Program-made: the position numbers and the translations under genes | The notes under the pieces: generated by a model | What the model saw: only the letters and a program-made list of their open reading frames with translations | Database searches by the model: none | What the model was told of the DNA's origin: nothing | Assembly (NCBI GenBank): GCA_029255685.2 | Contig: CM055316.2 | Coordinates: 67,905,237 to 67,969,236 of the forward strand | Source: Silene conica | Taxonomy: Eukaryota > Streptophyta > Magnoliopsida > Caryophyllales > Caryophyllaceae | DNA length: 64,000 nucleotides | Reading direction: 5' to 3' | Shown here: positions 17,214 through 29,335 of the stretch, piece after piece | Numbering within the stretch: the stretch's first letter is position 1 | Layout: each line of letters starts with the position of its first letter

Positions 17214-18440
17214 GTATAATGCTCTAATTGCACTAATCCCTCCAATTCAGCTTATTCTTCTCTTTTTCATTATTAACGGTAATCACGTTATTTTTCCTCT
17301 TTCCTTATTTGGTAAGTTTTTGGGTAAGTAATTGACCATAGTGGCCTGGTTATGTATTGCTATTTACAAGAATTGCCACTTATCTGGCAAACTCTTTCAA
17401 CAATAACCCATCCCAATTACCACTTCCAATACAATTAAACTCTCATAATCAGTCCAATAATCAACCCATTAATCACTCCCCTAAACCCTAAAATCCTCCG
17501 CGTGTTTAAGATCTTCTGATCCTTCTTCTGGCTTGTAAAAACCCTAAAGCTCAAATTATTTATTTATCTTCCCTTTTGTCTGTTGTTTTCATCTTACTTT
17601 GCTTTTCCAATATTCATCTTCCCCTTTTATTTTACAATATTCATCTTCAGATCTCTCTCTCTCTCAAATAAAATCCTTCAACTGCATGTAAATCCTTTAT
17701 CTGCCTCAATTTCCTCGACTATTTTCCTCTCTAACTTCAGATCATTTAACCTAAACAATAATCTGAGACTTTTTACCTCATTTTCTCCGTCTATATTCTT
17801 TATTAACTTCTAATGATGGATTTATTGAAATACGATGATGAAGATGAGTAGTCATTTTTAGATCTGGTTTTTTAGGATTTTCCATGTTTATTCAACATGG
17901 TAAGTGTTGATGATCCTGTTATTGATTCTTATTTTGATTTCGAAATGGATGTTGACGAATGTAAATCTGGGTTTGAGAAGGAGTCAATGGTGGTGTTATC
18001 TGAACCTGAATCATCGATCTGATCTTTCATCTTCCGCTTTTATACCTGATTCTTTTGACGTTGAGGACACGTATGTGCCAGAAACATGAGTTCATGCAGT
18101 TTGATGTGAGGATGACGGAGTTAGATCTTAAAGCTAAGAGACGGTTAATAGCGGCAAAAGAGGGACGGAAGAGGGTTGCAGCAATGCAAAGAACTCCTGA
18201 ACATAAGAGATGGTTCATTGAGGAAATCTCGAATTATTTAGTTGAGGGCCTGCAAGTTGACTGTATGCATTATGCCACTGTTTTCAAAGAATTTGATGAG
18301 ACAATACATGCAATCAATTTTTAGTTCTTCTAGTCACTGTTTTAATTGAGTTGTATGTCATGTGGAGATTTAATCAATTGCAACACCAACATCATCATTA
18401 TTATACTGTGCAAAGTTCAAACAGACTTAAAATAACAAAA
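17214..18440. other. Unassigned block with small open frames
   Basis: This includes a CT-rich stretch (17640-17680) and several short open frames. The most protein-like is at 18055-18324 on +, 89 codons, rich in K/R/E in the middle (residues about 25-55). I do not recognise it. Adjacent acidic frames near 17900-18085 might be earlier exons or frameshifted parts of the same relic. Nothing supports a functional gene. Confidence 0.3.
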
Positions 18441-18444
18441 AATT

Positions 18445-19099
18445 TAAAGCCCGAAAATTGGATGTTTGTCCTTGCTAACTTACTCATATGCATGTGTGGT
18501 ATTTGTAATCATTGTGACCTCTCATTTTTTATCACTTCATTCATACATGCTTGCAAAGTTTTGAACACGTCATTTAGTTTCACCAGTTCTAAATTCTTAA
18601 ATGTTGTACTTACTACTACCACAAGCTCATCCAGCTTGTATGAGTTAGTTAGTGTCTGTAGAGATTGGATGGCTCTAAAAAAACCCAAGTCCAACACATT
18701 TAGGTCAGGTGAATTTGGGGGTTACTAAACTAAGTGTATGTTCCACCCATTACTGCTTGCTGCCTCACTAAAACTTGCATATGTGTCTTGAATGTGTGGT
18801 CTTGCATTATCTTGTTGGATGTGTATTGTTTTGCTTGCATTTGCTGGTCATTTTCTCTTGATCTCTGGTAGCACACTGTCTAGCATCATATTCTTGACTA
18901 CTTGTTTAGTTATGGACTCAATAGGCTTTGTCTCCATTATCCCGGCTATCTTATTCTTTGAATTTCTTTGAGATGGTTCTATGGAAATAAAAGGCCAAAT
19001 CCTTATCTTCCCATCAAAAATTACTTCATTGTTAGCTGAATATTGTGATCTCCCAACAGCACACATAAACATAATTTTTCCTATGTAAGACTTTGATTG
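18445..19099 (-). pseudogene. Mariner-like transposase, C-terminal half (split by copia)
   Basis: The minus-strand translation continues the transposase begun at 27642-28230. It includes 'KIMFMCAVGR', the 'FDGKIRIWPF' block, 'MQQDNARPH'-type sequence (read here as IQQDNARPH, second catalytic Asp) and 'SPDLNVLDLGFFRAIQSLQ' with the third Asp, ending in an 'IPHM' tail. These are hallmarks of plant mariner transposases of the D-D-D type. Frameshifts and stops show that it is dead. The gene is interrupted at 19100 by the copia element. Confidence 0.88.
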
Positions 19100-20090
19100 T
19101 GTGGGGAATAAAACATGTATTCACCCTAAACTTGCAGGATTATAATGAAAATTACAGTTGAGATTATAGTCATAAGATGAATAAAACATGAAAAGAAATT
19201 CAACCTTTGGTCCTTTGTGCTTATGGCCTAAGAACAGGAATTAAAGTAAATTCCCTCCTACAACTTGCACCCAAGACTTTGATTGAGACGATGCCGCGTG
19301 TGCTAGAAAATACCCTCCAATTGCCTTGCAATATGGGGAGAGCTTTTGTGAGGTTATAGATGTGAGATCTGAGTTTTGGGAAAAAGGTGTTCTCAAAACC
19401 CTAATTCTTGAGATTGTAATTCTACCAGTACCTGACATAAGGAGAAAAACTCTCCTTATGTAGTACCATATGGTCGGCCGAATTGGGTAGGGTAGGAGTG
19501 GGCTTTGTCCACTCTTACCTTATTCCTTTGCGTGATTCGACCCGTTTTGCTAAATATTATTTGCGAGATTTAATTATAAATCGTAACATGTTATCAGATA
19601 TTAATATAGTCGATATATTAATAACGGTCTGATAAAATACGATATTGTATAATTACCTAAATTAATATAACTGTTTATATTAATTCGCGAATACTATATT
19701 TAATTAAATATAACTGTTTATATTTAATTTACGAATTAATCATGTAATTCGTATTAGCTAAAATTATTTAATCCGTATTAAATAATAATCTCAACATCTT
19801 ATTGACTAATTTATTAGTCAATTACCTCTGACTAACTATTTAGTCATATCCGGCAAAATGTGACTGTATTTTCATACCTTCACATCTCTCAAACGTGTCC
19901 TATAGGTGTGACGTATAGGGACCAGTTGATCACCGCCATCCGTATGACAATAACGTCAAACTTATCTAGCAAGCCAACCGTTATTGATAAACGTGGATCA
20001 ACTGGTAATAATACAAAAGTATGCCCTTGTGATCCTTAAAGAGATTTAATAAGTCATTGTACTTAATTGTCAAGGACACCAGCCCCAACA
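19100..20090 (-). repeat. Copia 1, 3' LTR
   Basis: Read on minus it starts TGTTGGGGCTGG and ends ATTCCCCACA. It is a direct copy of 26651-27641. A 65-codon frame inside it (19241-19438) is duplicated in the other LTR and is not considered a gene. Confidence 0.97.
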
Positions 20091-20103
20091 ATCTCCCACT
20101 TGT
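20091..20103 (-). promoter_or_regulatory. Copia 1 polypurine tract
   Basis: On the minus strand AAGTGGGAGAT directly precedes the 3' LTR, the expected position of the plus-strand primer. The motif with its neighbour (CTCCCACTTGTCCGTACAAG on +) is repeated at about 20166-20185, so a second PPT-like block sits about 70 bp further inside. Confidence 0.8.
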
Positions 20104-21009
20104 CCGTACAAGGGTATGTGCAATGACGTTATCACACTACATGTGGAGGACACAAGCTCCAACAAACTCCCACTTGTCCGTACAAGTGTAGGTGCGATAA
20201 CCGAATCTCATATCCTTTTAAAATTTCTCCCACTCAATGTAAGACAATTTGCAAATCCGCATTCGCAAAGGTCGTATCTCACAAGCGATCTGTATCAAGA
20301 GTGGTTTCCCCGACTAGAGAGTAACTTAACTGATAAAACGAATCTATATTCGAGCATGGCCATGCATTTCAGTTACTACTCCTCGAGTGGCCCTGAGAAA
20401 TGATAAAATCCTGATAAGGGTTTGGATATTTCCCTCAACTCGAATCCTGCCGATATCGCCCAGCATGAAATAACCCAGAAAAAATCCTCTTGGCCCCTGT
20501 TACGGTGACCGTGGGAAAGAAACCAAAGTTACCCAAAATCTGTCTTAATCTCAAGAGACAGTTGAAGGTCAAAAGACTCGACTCTAAGGAACACTATGGA
20601 GGTCCTATCCACGACCCGGCACCCAATGTTATAAAACATTTAGGACTCCATAACGTTGTCACGGGGTGTCCTACGAGATATCCGTATAACTCGCCTTTGT
20701 GATTGGTCAGTCAGCCGCGTGACTTATGGCTCGTTGAACCCACCATCAACCAACGTCACAAAATGATTACCTGAGTTATCAGCTCAAGTGGGTAATCAAG
20801 GACCAAAACGATGTAATGTTAATCAGTTCACTTTGTGGTGTTCAAAATTGGCGTACAATTCCACATGAAAAACAAAACATTTTATATCATAACAATAAGG
20901 TTGAATAGAGTACACGAGAAAATGAATTATTACATGAATTCATAAAAGAGTACTACAACTTAGGAACACATCTAATTCCCATGGAATGAATGTGTCCTTC
21001 ATGCTTATC

Positions 21010-24000
21010 ACGTGGTAATGCTTTAGTGAGAGGATCAGCTATGTTGTCATCCGTAGCGATCTTATCAATGAATATCTTCTTTTACGCGGACTCAGTCGTA
21101 GAATCTGCTGTAACATTCTGTTTAGAACTTTTCCAGCTGACAGCAGCGCCATTAAGAGTGAAAACGAATCCAGACTGAGATTTCGAGTCATCTCGATCCG
21201 TTTGGAAGCTTGCATCTGCGTAACCCGTGGCGCAGAGCGTCGAGTCGCCTCCAAAAGTCAATCCCCAATCTTTAGTCCTCCGTAGGTACTTAAGAATGTT
21301 TTTCACGGCCATCCAGTGTTGTTCACCTGGATGAGCTTGGAATCGACTTGTCATACTCAATGCATATGCAACGTCAGGACGTGTGCATATCATGGCATAC
21401 ATGATCGATCCTATTGCCGAAGCATAAGGAATCCGACTCATGCGCTCTTTCTCTTCCACTGACTTAGCTTCTTGAGTCTTGCTCAAGTGAAGCCCAGGAG
21501 TCATAGGAAGGAACCCCTTCTTGGAGTTCGTCATGCTGAATCTCTCCAGAATCTTCTCTATATAAGATTCCTGACTGAGAGACAACATCCGTCGTGATCT
21601 ATCCCTGTAGATACGGATGCCCAAAATTCTTTGTGCCTCTCCCAGATTTTTCATCTGGAAATGGTTTTTCAACCATGCTTTAACCGAAGATAAGAGAGGT
21701 ACGTCATTCCCAATCAAGAGTATGTCGTCGACATACAGTACTAGGAATACAATTTTACTCCCACTCGACTTGATATAGAGACATGGTTCCTCGACTGATC
21801 GAATGAACCCATTCTCTTTTATCACTTGGTCGAAGCGATGATTCCAACTCCGCGATGCTTGCTTAAGTCCATAGATGGAACGCTTAAGCTTGCAAACTTT
21901 CTTAGGATGTGCTGGATCGATAAAACCCTCGGGTTGTACCATGTACAACTCTTCCTCCAAATAACCGTTTAAGAAGGCGGTTTTAACGTCCATTTGCCAT
22001 ATTTCATGGTCATGAAATGCGGCGATCGCTAAGATAATCCGAATGGAACGTAGCATGACTACGGGTGCAAAGATCTCATCATAGTGCAAGCCTGGCACTT
22101 GAGTGAAACCTTTAGCAACTAGTCTAGCCTTATGGATATCTTGTTGTCCTTCTACGGCATGCTTTATCTTGTAAAGCCATTTGCATTGAAGGGGACGTAC
22201 CTTTGCAGGTAAGTCCACAAGATCCCACACGTTGTTCTCATACATGGAGTCCATCTCGGATTGCATGGCTTCTAGCCATAGCTTTGAGTCAGAACTGGTC
22301 ATGGCACCTTTATAGGTTGTGGGTTCATTACCCTCTAGGAGTAAGACGTCATCTGTATCGTGTTCCTCGACCATACCAATGTATCTGTCCGGTGGAATAG
22401 AGACTCTTCCCGACCTCCTAGGTTCCTCAGGGATATCTACCGCAGCCTCGGTTGGAGGTACTGTTTCCTCCAATGGTTGCTCGGTAGTTGGTTCTTGAAC
22501 CTCCGATAACTCGAAGGTTCTATTACTCGACTTGTTCTCGAGAAATTCTTTCTCTAAGAACGTCGCACTAGCCGCAACAAAAACACGTTGTTCGGTAGGC
22601 GAGTAGAAGTAATGACCAAAAGTTCCCTTTTGATAGCCTATAAAGTATGTCTTGACCGATCGCGGGCCGAGCTTATCCTCGTGTCTCCACTTGACATAAG
22701 CCTCGCAGCCCCAAACCCGAATAAAGGACAAGTTAGGGACCGTTCCCTTCCATAACTCGAATGGAGTCTTGTCAACAGCTTTAGACGGACTTCGGTTAAG
22801 TATTAGAGCGGCCGACAAAAGAGCATAGCCCCACAATGAATCAGGCACAACGGTGTGACTCATCATGGATCGAACCATATCAAGTAAAGTTCGATTTCTC
22901 CGTTCGGACACACCATTTAATTGTGGTGTTCCAGGTGGAGTCAACTGTAGCACGATCCCACAGTCTTTTAGGTGTTGATCAAACTCGCGTGAAAGATAAT
23001 CACCACCACGATCCGAGCGTAGTGCTTTAATCTTTCTACCCAGCTGGTTCTGTACCCGATTCTGGTATTCTTTGAACTTGTCAAAGGATTCACTTTTATG
23101 TTTCATCAAGTAGACATAGCCATATCTACTCAAATCATCCGTGAAAGTGATGAAATACCTATAGTCATCTCGTGCGTTGATCGACATAGGGCCACATACG
23201 TCCGTATGTATGAGTCCTAATAGGTCGGCAGCGCGTATTCCAACACCTTTGAAGGAAATACGAGTCATTTTGCCGATGAGACATGATTCACACGTGCCAT
23301 ATGATTCGAAATCAAAGGGCGAAATAGCTCCATTCTGTATGAGCTGTTTAACGCGTTTCTCATTTATGTGTCCCATACGACAATGCCATAGGTAAGTTTG
23401 ATCTTTGTCACCTACCTTTATTCTTTTATTATTCACATGTAATATCTCGGTAGTTTGATCTAAAACATAAATTCCATTCATGGAAACTGCCTTGCCATAA
23501 ATCATATTGTGTAAGGAGAAAATACAGCTATTATTCTCTATTACAAATGAAAAACCAAGTTTGTCAAGTGCAGAAACTGAAATAATGTTTTTGGATAAAC
23601 TAGGAACATAATAACAGTTATATAAAAATAACTCGAATCCACTTGGAAGCTGGATTACGTATGTTCCCTTCGAGACTGCAGCCACACGTGCTCCATTCCC
23701 GACACGCAGGTCCACCTCACCCTTGGTTAGGGGTTCTTGGTTTCGGAGGCCCTGCACATGATTACATAGATGAGAACCACAACCAGTATCAAGTACCCAA
23801 GTTCCGCAACTTGCGTGGTTAATCTCAATCATGTGAATAAAAGAAGAAGAAGACAAACCAACAGGGGTAACGCGGCCTGCCTTAATGTCCTCGCGATACA
23901 CGGGGCATGAGCGCCTCCAATGCCCAGTCTTGTGGCAATGGTGACATTCCATGCTAGTATCCTTGCTCTTAGTCTTGCCCTGTGAGTTGCTCGACTCACC

Positions 24001-24780
24001 TGGCCCACTCTTAGTAAATCCTGGTTTCTTGAACCTGGGCTTACCTACTGCTAGGTCGCCCTGAGCTTTAGCCTTCCCTTTACCTTTTCCCTTACTGGAG
24101 ATCATGAGAACATCCTGCTTCAGACTCCCACTCAACTTTAGATCCTTCTCAGTCTGTACGAGAAGGGAGTGGAGCTCATGAGGAGTCTTCTTCATGTCGT
24201 TCATGTAGTAGTTGGCCCTAAAGAGGGCGAACCCATCATGAAGCGAATGAAGCATGCGATCAACGATGATGTTCTCACTGATCTTGCAGTTTAGGGACTC
24301 CAGTTTCTCGATATTCTCAATCATGTTGAGAATATGTGGGCTAACAGCTTGGCCCTTCTGGAGTTTCGCCTCAAAGAAGCGACAGGTATGCTCATAAGAA
24401 ACGATTCTCGGAGCCTTGGAGAATTCGTTAGTGAGCGTGGTGAAAATCTTGTTTGCACCATGGGTTATGAAGCGTCTTTGCAAATTGGATTCCATTGCAT
24501 AGATGAGTACGTTCTTTATCGCACCCGCTTCCATAACGAAATCGCTATGAGCGCGAATTTCGTTGGCTCTAGCTCCAGTTCCTGGGTGTGGCGGAATGGG
24601 CTCAGTTAAGAACTTGAGCTTTCCGTCAGCAATGGCAGCATTCCGTAGTGCTGCCTCCCAGTCAGAGAAGTTTGACCCATCATTCCTCAGTCTAGTTGAC
24701 TGATTCATGGAGTCCATGAAGGCTTTTAGCCAGGATTCACGTGCTAGCTTGGCACTTGGCATGGGGTCTTCACCAGCCAT
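21010..24780 (-). CDS. Copia 1 gag-pol polyprotein with RNase H deletion
   Basis: The ATG at 24780 opens 1,232 codons to a stop at 21082. Domains in order: UBN2/gag; a zinc knuckle CHHCHKTGHWRRSC (residues ~278-291); protease with VLDTGCGSH; integrase with the HH-CC region, HTDVCGP, RSDRGGDY and NGVSERRNRTL carrying the D-D-E residues; RT with LYVDDILL; and the start of RNase H (SKSQSGFVF). The frame then breaks right after 'ADSTTES'. It jumps to the extreme C-terminus (KIATDDNIADPLTK down to about 21010), with a stop in between. About 70 codons of RNase H, including the usual YCDN aspartate block, are missing. The enzyme normally degrades RNA in RNA:DNA hybrids during reverse transcription, so this copy should not replicate alone. 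Confidence 0.95.
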
Positions 24781-26635
24781 TTTAGTTTTACAGCAGTTTT
24801 AATGAACGTGTTCTACACTGAAAAGAAGATAAAACAAAACCATATAAGCAACTTATTGTTGTGATTTAAGTCTATATTAAATTGAATTTAAACTCGTAGA
24901 CTCATGCATTTATATAATTGATCTCCCTCAAGAATTATATAAACGATCCCAAGACTCAATTTCCGTATATTGATAAGCCCACAGTTTGGCTAATTCCAAT
25001 CGTTGGAACTCTTGGTCGATAGATTTCCGTATATCTATCTATTAGTCCATCTCAGTCACTGGAATATTATCGAGTGACCATGATGTTGAGATAAAATAAA
25101 TCATCTGTTCCCACTTACCCGACGTAGAAGGGGTCATATTATGCCTACCGACGAAGAAGGGATTCATGGGAGGCTGATTTATAAAGACTAATCTCAATTT
25201 TTGGTTATACGAGGAAGACCCCATCAACTCTTATTTATCCATATTTAAGTGAACTAAAAACTAGCATTTGCGTGAATGAATTAAATAAAGTGATGGCTTT
25301 TAAATTGACATGTGACATCTGTATTGTCACAGAAAACTAACGCGTAACCTCTACATGAGTCAGTTTTCAGGCATGATATAGGTGGTTTGGTTTTTAGGCG
25401 GAATATGATGCAAGCTATTATCGAAGAAAGCGTAAAGATAAATGCAATAAACGTAAATAAAAGTCCTAGTGTGGCCTATCCTACCAAAATAAACATAAAA
25501 CAACTTGGAATCCACTGTTGGACCCTAGAAGCTTGTCTTGATGTTCCATCTTGGTCCTTGCAGCGGGAGTGAGCATCCGGTCTCCGTCTTGTCTTTGGTC
25601 TTCACAAAATTACTAATTTAAATTACAAAAGTAATCCTAGATACATTCTAATTTAAATACAAAAGTAATTACATGGCAAAAACCCAAAACGGAGATTCAA
25701 GATCTCAAAATTACAAGCAAGATCGTGTCCCTTCATTACGGTGACACAATCTTCTAAGGCCACACTAAGTTACAACCGTTTGCAAAAATTAAATACGTTA
25801 TTGAAAGCATTCAAGGCATTCACAAGACGATAAATAAAATGCATCAACTAAATAAAATTTATACATGACATAATACAGTTATTATGATTAATAAATTTAT
25901 ACCAAACCACCTTTTAAGATTAAAATTAAGTGACTATACCGTTTTAATCACCAATTTCAATTAACATATAATCCATTATTTTAAACTGTTTTAAAACAAT
26001 ATGTATCAAACGAGGGTGAACCGTTTCACAAAATAATACACTATTTCCGTATATAGTATATTATTTTAAGCCATGTGAAAATAAAACATGTTATTTTCGA
26101 AAAAATAAAAAAAAACGAGTCTGACACAGGGGGGCTGGTCGACCGACCAGTCCTTGTGGTCGATCGACCATCAGCCAAAAACCGAAAAATTCTGCAACAG
26201 AAGAAACGGTCGACCGACCTATTAATTAGGTCGACCGACCAATACACAGTAAAAACGAATTTCAGAAAACGCAAAACGCTGCACTTTTGAAATTAAAACA
26301 AGTTTTTACCTTTAAATTTTGATTAAAACAAGTGAATCAAAATTGACATCAACAAGGGTTCACATATTGTCAAGAATATCGATTAATTAACAATATGTAA
26401 ACATGAATCGAAAAACAAGATCGAAAACTCACAAAAGGAAACTGTTTTCTTAAAAAAAAAACAGAAAGAAAACAGGGGGTGGTCGACCGACTGAGACAGG
26501 AGGTCGATCGACCGACGCCGCCAGGAGGTGGTCGACCGACCGATACAGGAGGTCGGTCGACCGACACCGCGACAGAAAACGGTTTTTCAGGTTTTCAAAC
26601 TTACGAAAATCACAAAAGTAAAATTTTCATGGCCT
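24781..26635 (-). other. Copia 1 5' leader with TCGACC-type palindromic arrays
   Basis: This 1.86-kb untranslated leader lies between PBS and gag and has no coding frame of note. Two clusters of GGTCGACCGACC/GGTCGATCGACC motifs occur at about 26128-26242 and 26480-26571. They are very GC-rich against an AT-rich background. They would form local hairpins in the RNA. Confidence 0.75.
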
Positions 26636-26648
26636 GGCTCTGATACCA
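26636..26648 (-). promoter_or_regulatory. Copia 1 primer-binding site
   Basis: On minus the sequence TGGTATCAGAGCC lies two bases inside the 5' LTR. It is the standard copia PBS complementary to the 3' end of initiator tRNA-Met. Confidence 0.95.
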
Positions 26649-26650
26649 CT

Positions 26651-27641
26651 TGTGGGGAATAAAACATGTATTCACCCTAAACTTGCAGGATTATAATGAA
26701 AATTACAGTTGAGATTATAGTCATAAGATGAATAAAACATGAAAAGAAATTCAACCTTTGGTCCTTTGTGCTTATGGCCTAAGAACAGGAATTAAAGTAA
26801 ATTCCCTCCTACAACTTGCACCCAAGACTTTGATTGAGACGATGCCGCGTGTGCTAGAAAATACCCTCCAATTGCCTTGCAATATGGGGAGAGCTTTTGT
26901 GAGGTTATAGATGTGAGATCTGAGTTTTGGGAAAAAGGTGTTCTCAAAACCCTAATTCTTGAGATTGTAATTCTACCAGTACCTGACATAAGGAGAAAAA
27001 CTCTCCTTATGTAGTACCATATGGTCGGCCGAATTGGGTAGGGTAGGAGTGGGCTTTGTCCACTCTTACCTTATTCCTTTGCGTGATTCGACCCGTTTTG
27101 CTAAATATTATTTGCGGGATTTAATTATAAATCGTAACATGTTATCAGATATTAATATAGTCGATATATTAATAACGGTCTGATAAAATACGATATTGTA
27201 TAATTACCTAAATTAATATAACTGTTTATATTAATTCGCGAATACTATATTTAATTAAATATAACTGTTTATATTTAATTTACGAATTAATCATGTAATT
27301 CGTATTAGCTAAAATTATTTAATCCGTATTAAATAATAATCTCAACATCTTATTGACTAATTTATTAGTCAATTACCTCTGACTAACTATTTAGTCATAT
27401 CCGGCAAAATGTGACTGTATTTTCATACCTTCACATCTCTCAAACGTGTCCTATAGGTGTGACGTATAGGGACCAGTTGATCACCGCCATCCGTATGACA
27501 ATAACGTCAAACTTATCTAGCAAGCCAACCGTTATTGATAAACGTGGATCAACTGGTAATAATACAAAAGTATGCCCTTGTGATCCTTAAAGAGATTTAA
27601 TAAGTCATTGTACTTAATTGTCAAGGACACCAGCCCCAACA
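26651..27641 (-). repeat. Copia 1, 5' LTR
   Basis: This is a direct repeat of 19100-20090. By eye the only difference is GCGGGATTTAA here against GCGAGATTTAA there. It would hold the element's promoter. Confidence 0.97.
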
Positions 27642-28230
27642 GATTGAACATTTCTGTAGGCTTCTGGTTCTGGTTTTGGGTCTGGTTCTATCTGACTTAA
27701 ATAATACATTTACCCATCCTTAGTAATGTAAACCATTTTCTTATCTATATGTATGACATTACTTTGATCTTTGAACATAATTTACTAAGCATTGAATCAT
27801 AATGTAGCTTAAAGAGACAGAAAATTAACCTAACAAATTTATTTTTCTCTGTTAAACTTGGTTTGATGGCATTTATATGACCTCTGGTTACTTTGCTTTT
27901 ACCCACCTTTATAAAGTTGTCTGACTAACTTCCATTGTTGTTGTCCCCCCTTTTTGAGTTGTTCTGGATTTGTAGTCAATGCCTTGGAACTTTACAGCAT
28001 CAAATTCTATCTTGTTGGTCCATTCCCTCCCTTTTAACCTACTATCCACATTGATGAGTACCCCTGAATCTCTTTGTTGTCTTGCTATATTCCATAAGTC
28101 AGTGATGGTTTTTCTTTATACACCATATTGCTGAGCAACCTCTACTATAGCTTCCCTGTCTGGCAATCAGAATCCGTCATTCATTATGTGAGGCCAAAAT
28201 AATTTCCTTAAGATAGTTTTATTACCTTGG
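27642..28230 (-). pseudogene. Mariner-like transposase, N-terminal half (split by copia)
   Basis: Minus-strand translation shows a helix-turn-helix-like start ('VAQQYGV', 'RKTITDLWNIARQ'), then 'INVDSRLKGR' and 'KIEFDAVKFQGID', and the first catalytic aspartate in 'VIHIDKKMVYITKDG'. The reading stops exactly at the copia target site. It resumes across the GATTG duplication at 19099, so the two halves were one gene. Multiple stops make it a pseudogene. Its outer termini were not identified. Confidence 0.87.
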
Positions 28231-28359
28231 AAAGGCATTATAACTACAAGAAAATAAAGAGAACGGTCCTAAGGAACAACTATTCCCCATGATAAAATAA
28301 AATATGGGGGTCGTGGATTATCCGACTTTACTCCCTTAAAAGCCTTGATTAATTGCATA

Positions 28360-29335
28360 CTAGTGTAACACCCGTGAAAAATCATGGGGTTGTGTACACT
28401 TATTTTTAAAGACGACAAAGGTAAATTCATTTCAATATATAGCAATTCTATTTATTCGAACAAATTGATTTTTAACGGGGATGTTTGCATATAAGATATG
28501 TTCGGTCAAAAGGTGAATTTCCTAGTGCACTAATTTTCGAATAGCTGTTAGTAATGATGATAATATTTAGATTACTTATGATAACATTAATGAATAAGGT
28601 ATATAAGAAAAAACAATAAACGTTTAAAAAAAAGATTAAATAACTAATAATGAGTAGTTTGGAAAGTTATTGTCTTTTGATGAATTGCTTACGGAACATA
28701 AGTTGACGGACAAATACGATGAACAAAATAACTAATCAGGTAGAAATATAAATTAAATTAGTGTATTAAAATTCGATAATATAGGACAAAAATTACAGTT
28801 TCTCGAAAACCTCCTTGTAAACAACATTCGTTGTTGTATTAGTCATTCCTCCTTCTTCATCAAGAAGTAGCACTTTTAGACCTTTCTTACTCGTAACCCT
28901 AGATATAGCAACGTACAATTAGCCATGGGTAAAGACTGGTCTTGGAAGATAAAGTCCAACACGTGATAGAGAATGACCCTGACTTTTGTTAATAGTCATA
29001 GCGAAGCAAACTGCTAAAGGAAACTGTCTTCTTTCAAACTTAATTGGGAACCTCGATTGATAGGAAGGAGTCAAGGTGATGCGGGGAATATAGACATTGC
29101 TTCCGATATGACTGCCAGAAATAACTGTTGCACTAATAACACAATTTCCTAGTTGTTTTACCTCCATTCGGGTGTCATTGCACAAACCATTTGCTTGGTA
29201 AATGTTTCTTAAAAGCATCACTATAGCTCCAACTTTCAGTCTTAAGCTGTGATTGGGTAAACCGGAACATCTGATTGAGTTAAGAAACTCTGTAGATAGT
29301 TCCACTCTAAAAGCAATTGACAATAGAGAGAATAA
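28360..29335 (-). mobile_element. Helitron fragment: 3' terminus plus helicase C-terminus
   Basis: Read on minus, the element ends with a hairpin CCCATGATTTTTCACGGG followed by TGTTACA and CTAG, next to a host T. This is the classic Helitron 3' end (CTAG at 28363-28360). Upstream it carries helicase coding sequence (28799-29323). No 5' terminus was found, and the recognisable part ends near 29335. Confidence 0.85.
28799..29323 (-). pseudogene. Helitron PIF1-like helicase, C-terminal remnant
   Basis: The open part (29323-28919) has LKVGAIVMLLRN, GLCNDTRM, the NKSQGHSLSRVGLYL motif (helicase motif VI region) and LPRPVFTHG. These are typical of the PIF1-family helicase domain of plant RepHel proteins. 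One in-frame TAA after THG interrupts it, and the frame then continues with the conserved 'SRVTSKKGLKVLL' and 'NVVYKEVF' tail to about 28799. It would unwind DNA during rolling-circle transposition, but it is truncated and dead. Confidence 0.9.

Larger units (their letters stand above)
19100..27641 (-). mobile_element. Copia element 1, complete with LTRs, nested in mariner
   Basis: This 8,542-bp Ty1/copia retrotransposon lies on the minus strand. LTRs are 19100-20090 (3' LTR) and 26651-27641 (5' LTR), 991 bp each, and I saw only one base difference between them. The 5-bp target duplication is GATTG at 19095-19099 and 27642-27646. It has the tRNA-Met-type PBS, a long 5' leader (24781-26635) holding TCGACCGACC arrays, one gag-pol ORF, and a 0.9-kb 3' untranslated part. 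The target is a mariner transposase pseudogene. Nearly identical LTRs imply a very recent insertion, yet RNase H is mostly deleted. Confidence 0.97.

Noticed and set aside
16549..17219. Gly/Pro-rich open frames on both strands
   Set aside because: They are translations of the GGCCCG arrays of the hAT-like element.
19241..19438. 65-codon minus-strand frame, repeated identically at 26792-26989
   Set aside because: It is duplicated only because it lies in both copia 1 LTRs; there is no domain and no independent support for a gene.
22203..24609. Plus-strand ORFs opposite copia 1 pol
   Set aside because: They are shadow frames of the minus-strand polyprotein with no domains.
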